Source: Hemicordylus capensis
Lineage: Eukaryota; Chordata; Lepidosauria; Squamata; Cordylidae
NCBI RefSeq assembly: GCF_027244095.1
Contig: NC_069657.1
Coordinates: 307,781,674 to 307,845,673, forward strand
Direction: 5' to 3'
DNA length: 64,000 bases
Position numbers and translations under genes: made by a program. Positions 57,520 through 64,000 of this stretch are shown here, one piece after another (position 1 is the stretch's first letter; each line of letters begins with the position of its first letter). Below the pieces are notes generated by a model. That model did no database searches. It worked only from the letters and a program-made list of their open reading frames with translations, and was not told the DNA's origin.

Positions 57520-57712
57520 TCTGGCAATTAAAAACACACACCAGAAAACCCATCTTTTTTCCAAGCTTTCTCAGCTTCCTAATTTTTTTTAGGTTTTAAT
57601 CTCTGGTTTATTTTTAAATTTTTAAGTTGTTTTAAGTTTTTTGTATATGTTTTTAATTTGGTTTATGCTATTGTTCTGCCCAGAGACAAAAGTTTGGGGC
57701 AGTGTACAAATC
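57520..57712 (+). mobile_element. L2 LINE 3' end inserted in the DIRS fossil
   Basis: It starts near a decayed CAATTAAAAACACACACC stretch and continues through TTAGGTTTTAATCTCTGG to GCCCAGAGACAAAAGTTTGG GGCAGTGTACAAAT, the L2 terminus also seen at 20011-20088. It is on the strand opposite to the DIRS element, and its tail is the GATA array. The left border is approximate. Confidence 0.7.
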
Positions 57713-57779
<67 letters not shown>

Positions 57780-57812
57780 CAGAGATAGATAGATAGATAG
57801 ATAGATAGATAG
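57713..57812. repeat. (GATA)n microsatellite
   Basis: About 100 bp of GATA units with one interruption (GACAGA) near 57778. It grew at the 3' tail of the L2 fragment. Confidence 0.97.
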
Positions 57813-60800
57813 TAGATCTGCCCGGTCTGGCAGCCGAAGTGGTCCTCCTCCAGCTAACACTACGATTTCCGAGAACCCCGGTCTCCTGGGCCAGAAAGGT
57901 GCTATTAGTATCAGTGATGCCCGAGAACCCCGAAGCTTCTGTAAACAGCGAGATAGCAGTAGTATGGGTGGAAACGCGTACAGAAGACACAGAGGCCACA
58001 GTGTTGATGGTGCGTCCATTGCTTCCTCCCTGTGTGTAAGGAACCGCAAGAAATATCTGTGTATCTTGTTCTGCGAGGAGGCGAATAGATCTATCACCGG
58101 CTCCCCCAGCTGCTCCGTCAACCACTTGAACACCTGCTGGTCCAAGCTCCATTCCACAGGATGGATCTCGTGGCGGCTCAGCCAGTCCGCCTGAACGTTG
58201 GCTACCCCGCTCACGTGATGGGCCAGGATTGATTGCAGATGTGCCTCCACCCAGGTTAGGAGTTCCACTGCCTGCCAATGAAGGGACCTGGACCTCATCC
58301 CCCCCACCCCGCCTGTTTATGTGTACCTGCGTGGTTGTATTGTCCGTGCACACCAAAACATTCTTGCCCCCTATGGAAGTATTTTAGGGCCAGGAAGACT
58401 GCCCGGAGCTCCAACCAACTGATGCTGTGATGAGCTTCCGCCTCCATCCAACGGCCCTGCGCCGTTCTGTTCAGGCAGTGAGCCCTTCAGCCCATCAGAC
58501 TGGCATCTGATGGGCTGAGGTCACCAAGATCCTGTTCAGTTCTATAAACAGTTTCCCCTTGCAGAGGTGCTCCCGACAGGTCCACCAGGTAAGTGACTCG
58601 CAGAAAGTTTCCGAGACCAGAATCCATCTGTCGTGTCTGAGGGCGATGCTGTGTTGGAACGGGAGGAGAGTCCACTGGAGCGGGTGGAGGTGGAGCCTGG
58701 CCCAGGGGACCGAGTCCATGGCCATCACCATGAGTCTCAGGAGCCTTGCCAGGTTGAGTGTGTCTGTCAAGGATTTTGCAGCCACCGCCCATGCCAGAGA
58801 TGAAAGGACATCCATTGTGTCCTGCGGTAAGAAGAGACAACACTCAGAGGTATCCACTATCACGCCCAAATGCCAGAGCCTTTGGGTCGGCGTTAGGTGG
58901 CTTTCTCTCATTCGCCAGGAACTAATGGGTGCTCAGTGTCGACATATTCTGCTGAAGAGCCAATCGGACCGGTCCCTCTGTACTTGCCCGGATTCGCAGA
59001 TCGTGTAAGTGTATCCCTTGTGTCCTTAGGAGGGCTACCAGGGGAATCAAGACTTTTGTAAAAACCCCGGGTGGGGGGGGGATGACAGGCCAAATGGCAG
59101 TGCCCGGTACTGGTAATGCCTGCCCATGTAGCAAAATCAGAGTAAAAGGCAGCTGTTGGGGTGCATGGGGACATGCAGGTATGCATCCCGCAGGTCTATC
59201 GATGCTAGAAGATCCCCCGCCTGGAGGGCCTTGGAAATAGATCGAAAAGTCTCCACTCTGAACTACTTTTTGATGATGTAGCTGTTGACTGGCCATAGAT
59301 TCCCCTGCCCGTCTGGTGTTAGGAAACCTGTACTATGGCTTCTATGTTCATCTGATGTTGGATAGCTAGTAGCAGACCCCTGTGTTTTTTTATGCTTCTT
59401 GACCTTGGTGTCAGGAAAACCTGTCCCTTGGGTGGCTGGATAGTTCTTTTTTGTAGCCCTGTTGAACAATGGAAAGAACCCATCTGTCTTGTTGCATTGA
59501 TTGTAAGGACTGCTGCTTGGGACCCCTAGGTTGGGAAGTGAATGACTGGCGGTCCTGCAAGGTGAACCTGTCTGCCCTGGTCCCTGGATCTGTTCCACTG
59601 CTCCTTAAATGGTCTGAAGGAGTCCTTCTGCTGAAACTGGGGGCGGCAGGCCCTGAGGGGCTGTACAGGTCTGCGTGAGGCCTTATCCTCTCTATGGGTT
59701 GATGGAAGGGCCTTGCGCTTGTCCTTAGTCTCGACCATGACCTCCTTAAGGGCCTCATCACCAAAAAGCTTCCCCCACCCCACATAAGGTACATCTGCCA
59801 GGTTGGCTCTGGACATGTTGTCCACTTTCCAGTATTTCAACCAGTACACCTGGCCAGTACACCCACACTGACCACGTGGGCCAAGAAGTGGATGCTATCT
59901 AGGGTGGCATTTGAAGTGAAGGCAGCCGCTCTTTGCAGATGTAGCAACTTACAGCCAGGGGGTCTTTAAAGAGTTCATCTCTCCAGAGTGTGGAGGTTCT
60001 GGACACCAGAGAGGCTGTGGTGTCCACTTTAATGGCCACTGCTGTGGACTCATGTGCCCTGCGCAGAGCAGATTCTGCCTTGTCTGCCAAGTCCTTGAAG
60101 GTAGAGTCCCCATTCCTAGGAACCACCACGCCATTGAGGAGTGCCCCGAAGGGTACATCCGTGAGGGGAACCTTAAGCAAATTTAATGTTTCATCATCAA
60201 AATTATAGAGTTTGATAGCCAGAGTCGAGGTACACTTTGATGTAAACAGCGAGTTCCACTCCTCAATTGTATTCATAAAGCCCTCCGGCATCACTGATTT
60301 GGACTGGGGGGCCTTTGGTATAGGCAGAACCAGTGATCCCTTGGACAATGGGGTGCCCTGATCAGAGGGTGCTGGTTTCAGACCCAGCACTGCTATTGAT
60401 TAATGAAAGGCTGGAAATCCTCCATTAGGGAGAGTCTCTGATTATATGTGCTGGACACACGGTCTTCTAATAGCTCACTTTCCTATGTGGAGGATTCAGG
60501 CTCTGGGTCTCCTTGCGTGGAGAGGGCCTCGTCCCCACGAGGGGCAAATGAACCAGGTGACTCCTCCCCAGGATCCTCTGAGGATCACACCTCCCTTTTC
60601 TTTTTGGGGATACCCTTAGCCCCCAAGCCCTTGTGTTTATTGTGAGGGTGTGCCTCTTCTTGCGAATCTGAGGAAGAGAGATTATCCCGTCCACTTACGA
60701 TGTTGGGTGAGTTTCTGCCCCTTCAGGACTGAAGCCAGGGAATGCTGCACCGCCTCCTGAATCCAATCCCTCCAAATAGCCTGGTGAGGCAGGCTCCCCA

Positions 60801-61845
60801 TGCCCCCTGTTGCTAAAGCCCCCTGCAGGGGAGAATTCTTAGGTAGGGGCTCTAAGTGTGCCATAAGGACCTTGTCCCCACTCCCTTGGGGTGGGATCGA
60901 CCTCACCGCTGCCTGTTGTGGGGGCTCCCGGGCTGGGCTGGTTATTCTGGCCTAGCTTCATCATCCCCCTCTAACTCCTGCTGCTCCTCGCCCTCCAACT
61001 GAATGGGCTCAGAGGCCTGATGTCGTGCTGCTGTGCAAGCGGCGGTCTGCATGGCGAGGCATGTTTCCTCCTCAGAGCAGCGGGCAGCCGGAGACAAAAG
61101 GGGGGGGGGAATAAAGCTTCCGTGGACACCCCGTCCTCCGCCCTGACTGGGGACCCCTCTGGGGTGATTGTAGAGGTTGGCTTGCGTCCTTATTTGAGGA
61201 GCCGGCACCTCCTGTGGTGTCTTCTCAGGCCTGACACTGGGGAGGAACAGTGGCGTGGGTTGTGCCCGGATTCCCCACGCACCTTTTCCGTCTGGCTTCT
61301 GGGGGATGGGGTAAGCCACTGTGGCCGACTGGCACCAGCGAGGGTCCCTCCTTCTTCCGCCATCCGTGTGGCCTGAGTTTTACTCTGCCACAATTTCAGA
61401 GTGAACAATTGGTGCAAAGCACATCCTTCTCTAAAGGCTAGGATGCCGAGAGATTTCCTTGCGGACATCGGCCAAAGGGGACAGCAAAGGCAGGCGGGCA
61501 GTGTAGGAGAAGAAGGCGGGGTGTAGAGAAGTGGCAAAAAGGGGAAGGAAAGATAAAGGTTTTCTTTTTTTGTAGTGGAGCAAGAGGCAAAAGTGATGGA
61601 AGTACAGGCAAGCAGAATTTAGATGGGGAGAAGAGATTGGAAAGCAAGATAAGAGAAAAACAAAACCAGCTGAAGAAGAAGTAAGGCAAACGACTCTCTG
61701 AAACAGATGCAGGAAGTAAGCAGAGAGGATCTGCCCACAGGCGGTGAGTTAAGGATCTTCAGTTAAGCTTACTTCCTGCCTCCTGGAGCACGTGGAGGGA
61801 CATAATCCCACGCTGGGTGACCTCCTACACCAGCTGAGAAACTTC

Positions 61846-61902
61846 ATGGCATCATTTACTGTCAGTTTTCGTGTGAAGAAAGGATTGTTGTGCCAAGACA
61901 AC
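61846..61902. repeat. Direct repeat at the high end of the DIRS fossil
   Basis: This is the partner of 56604-56661, in the same orientation. Confidence 0.6.
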
Positions 61903-62639
61903 AAAGCGACTATGAGATGCTTAAGGGCACAAGGTGATGGCAGCGGCTGATTATCTCGCTATAAGTGTTGCAAAACCTCATGCTGAGACACTGCACTGAA
62001 CTCCACACAAAACACAAGGCAATTGGTCCAGATCTCAAAGTGTTGCATTGGAGTTATGATGCTAATACCAAAAAAATTATCTTGCAAAATCAGAAAGACA
62101 CCTTGTGCAAACAGAAGCTGCTCGTGTGAAGTGCCTCTGCCAATGTCACTGAATTCCTCCTACCTCTGAACCCACATGACATCCTGCTTTTAAGGGTTCC
62201 CTAACTCTCAGGAACAACTTTTTAGGGGGCACAAGGGGCAGGAAACTCTCCTGCAAGCTTCCTTCTGCTTACACTTGCCTGGATACAGTTTAAGGCTAGT
62301 TACAGCAAAAGGGATCTACATGGTGGAAGTCAACCTGATACACTCTCAAAAGAGTAAAAAGCAAATATTGGCTGAATGTTACATCTGAAAATCATCAGTG
62401 AAATAAGCTTCATTACCAAGATATGAAGAGAAAAAAAGCTGTTTTTTCCTCCTGTGTTTGGACATTTACACAATCTATTTTGAGCTATTTTTTGAAGCTT
62501 ATAACACTGTTAAGAGCAAGCTAGCAAGCACTGTAGATTTCACTATAAGCATATTATTCATGCTTGGAATGAAACAGTAGACTTCACAGTAAACTAACTT
62601 GTTAGATTTAAGCAATTCCAATATACTTTCATACCAGAC
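61903..62639. other. Intergenic spacer downstream of COX7A2
   Basis: No gene is visible. A GAGTTATGATGCTAA word near 62050 recalls the repeat at 56604-56661. Confidence 0.45.
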
Positions 62640-62855
62640 AGCAATGTAAAGCCTGCTTTATTGACTGCAGCGTACAACATTTCAACTCAATAAATATTGA
62701 TCCCAAACACATAAGTCATTTATGACAAGGTCCCTGAAGAGAGTAATGGAATGGGACAGAGAGATGCTATTCCGAGAGGCATTCTGTAAACTGAAGTCAT
62801 TTCTGTTTCTTGGGCATAGCAGCCATGAAGAGCTCATAAACAACATAGCCGGCTC
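62640..62855 (-). CDS. COX7A2: COX7A2 last exon with stop codon and 3' UTR
   Basis: The minus strand enters in phase 2 and encodes (G)AGYVVYELFMAAMPKKQK then TGA (62799-62797). This is the C-terminus of cytochrome c oxidase subunit 7A2; human ends GGTAYAIYELAVASFPKKQE. The single transmembrane helix of this inner-membrane subunit of respiratory complex IV ends in this exon. The acceptor is a pyrimidine run ending CTGCAG. A canonical AATAAA lies on the minus strand at 62662-62657, so the transcript should end near 62640. Coding bases are 62797-62855. Earlier exons lie beyond the window. Paralogues COX7A1 and COX7A2L end differently, and the location next to COL12A1 supports COX7A2. Confidence 0.9.
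62657..62662 (-). terminator. COX7A2 poly(A) signal
   Basis: AATAAA lies on the minus strand about 135 nt after the stop codon. Confidence 0.8.
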
Positions 62856-63781
62856 CTGCAGAAAAAAACCCATACAATATTAGCATAGACAGGGCATGCA
62901 CACCAAAAATCTGATAGCAAGTTCTTATAAGTATAAGCTTTCCTGTAAGGGTAGTGCATTAATTGCTCTAGTGTTAAGACAAATTCCAGGATGAGTTATT
63001 AATTCTCATCTGGTTAAAGGGAGTTAACAAGGAACACTGAATGCCATCGTTTTTCCATTTCTTGGAGATCAGAGCAGGTGAGCATTGGGGGGAAATCATG
63101 ATGTAAAAAGCTGAATTCAATGAAGTCTAAAAAATACGGATTTACTGCAATTATTATAGTCCTAAATCTTAGCGTTTTCAAAAATCCTGTTATTAAGTGC
63201 TTCAAGTATGCCATTTTAGCAACTACACTTTTAAAAACTTCAGTTCACATACAAGAGTTTCTGTCTCAGACTTCAGGTTCTTAAGAGCATTTCCAACAAA
63301 CAATTTTTAAAAGTGGACACAAAGTGCAAAATCAAGTCAAATAGCTAAGTGAAGTTGGCATCATTAAGAAGGCTTAAAGTGCACAAACTTGAATGGAAAA
63401 CTAGGGATTAAGATTCTAATCAATATCCACTAAATAAAATTAGACCTTGGGCTCCTTTGTGATGAAGTCTGCACAAACCTCAAACATGTCCTTAAGAGAA
63501 ACAGTTGGATATGAGAGAAGTATAAATTATATCCATAACAGCATTTTAAGAACAGATTGAGAGGATGAGGTAGAATACACTGTGCACTTGGAGGATTACA
63601 TACAGAAGCTATGGAAGATTTTAACTACAGCTGATAAAGGCTGCTACTCACAAGGACACCAAAGGCAGAAGAGTTTCTTAAAGGGGATAAAAATGGTGGA
63701 TATGAAACATAAATCAAGTTAAGGAAAGATACCAAAACATTGCATTCCTACTTCAGTCATGTGCACAGGAACCGGGGAGTA
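62856..63781 (-). other. COX7A2 last intron, no recognised exon
   Basis: I searched for the preceding exon (the block around LYRATMILTVG in human) and did not find it before the window ends. Confidence 0.6.
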
Positions 63782-64000
63782 CAGTCATCCTTCACCAACT
63801 GCAGGTTTCCCAATCATGATTTTGAGTATTCGCAACCAAGAAATTGTGGCAGGTCTCTCCAACCGTGACCTGAGTGTTCACTATTTGGCAAGTTATTTTT
63901 TCCCCCGTGGGGGTGGGTGTGTGATTTTCAGGGTCATTTTGGGGGGTCAGGAGTGGGTCCCCCTCACTCCTCTTACTGACTCCTGCTGACTTGGGGGGAT
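63782..64000 (+). mobile_element. Mariner/Tigger-like DNA transposon, left end
   Basis: After a TA (63780-63781) the sequence CAGTCATCCTTCACCAACTG CAGGTTTCCC starts like the terminal repeat of pogo/Tigger elements, with GTATTCGCAACC following. The element runs off the window. Confidence 0.6.

Larger units (their letters stand above)
56640..61840 (-). mobile_element. DIRS-type tyrosine-recombinase retrotransposon fossil
   Basis: Parts are recognisable on the minus strand in the order expected for a DIRS1-like element. An untranslated leader and N-terminal region lie at about 60.4-61.8 kb, a gag-like region at about 59.5-60.4 kb, reverse transcriptase at about 58.4-59.4 kb, RNase H at about 57.8-58.4 kb and the tyrosine recombinase at about 56.6-57.5 kb. 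The copy is broken many times (roughly ten or more breaks by eye), and a fragment of an L2 LINE is inserted between the RNase H and recombinase parts. It looks moderately old. DIRS elements integrate through the recombinase rather than an integrase and leave no target duplication. Confidence 0.82.

Overview
This window is nuclear DNA of a vertebrate, almost certainly a lizard or other squamate reptile. The two host genes are vertebrate genes broken into short exons. The interspersed repeats are the squamate set: 5S-Sauria-type SINEs, Sauria SINEs, a SINE with a Bov-B-like tail, CR1, L2 and R4 LINEs, a DIRS element and many non-autonomous hAT elements. I cannot place it to family or species.

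Host genes: both are on the minus strand. The 5' end of COL12A1 (collagen type XII alpha-1) lies at 1.2-18.1 kb. Six coding exons are readable: the signal-peptide exon (17956-18069), two exons forming the first fibronectin type III domain (5563-5679, 4368-4511), a linker exon (3553-3609) and two exons of the first von Willebrand A domain (1491-1754, 1193-1357). They encode about 275 residues; the other roughly 90% of the protein lies beyond base 1. About 44.7 kb upstream, the last exon of COX7A2 (cytochrome c oxidase subunit 7A2) ends the next gene (62640-62855), with its stop codon and poly(A) signal. The same order and orientation is known in human. I see no further protein-coding gene between them.

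Layout: 1-17 kb is COL12A1 introns with repeats. 17.3-28 kb is a GC- and CpG-rich block covering the COL12A1 start codon and probably its non-coding first exon and promoter. 28-56 kb is repeat-rich intergenic DNA, with a nearly complete R4 LINE at 31.6-35.35 kb. 56.6-61.9 kb holds a broken DIRS-type retrotransposon fossil. 61.9-64 kb is the COX7A2 3' end and last intron.

The most distinctive content is mobile DNA. At least nine non-autonomous hAT insertions can be delimited, most by perfect or near-perfect 8-bp target duplications. One family has the end TAGGGRTGTGC and is built from long internal inverted repeats. An R4 element sits in the (TAA)n tail of an older repeat. A hAT MITE sits inside a 5S-derived SINE. 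I found no wholly new biological system; the best leads are the hAT families, the R4 insertion and the COL12A1 leader.
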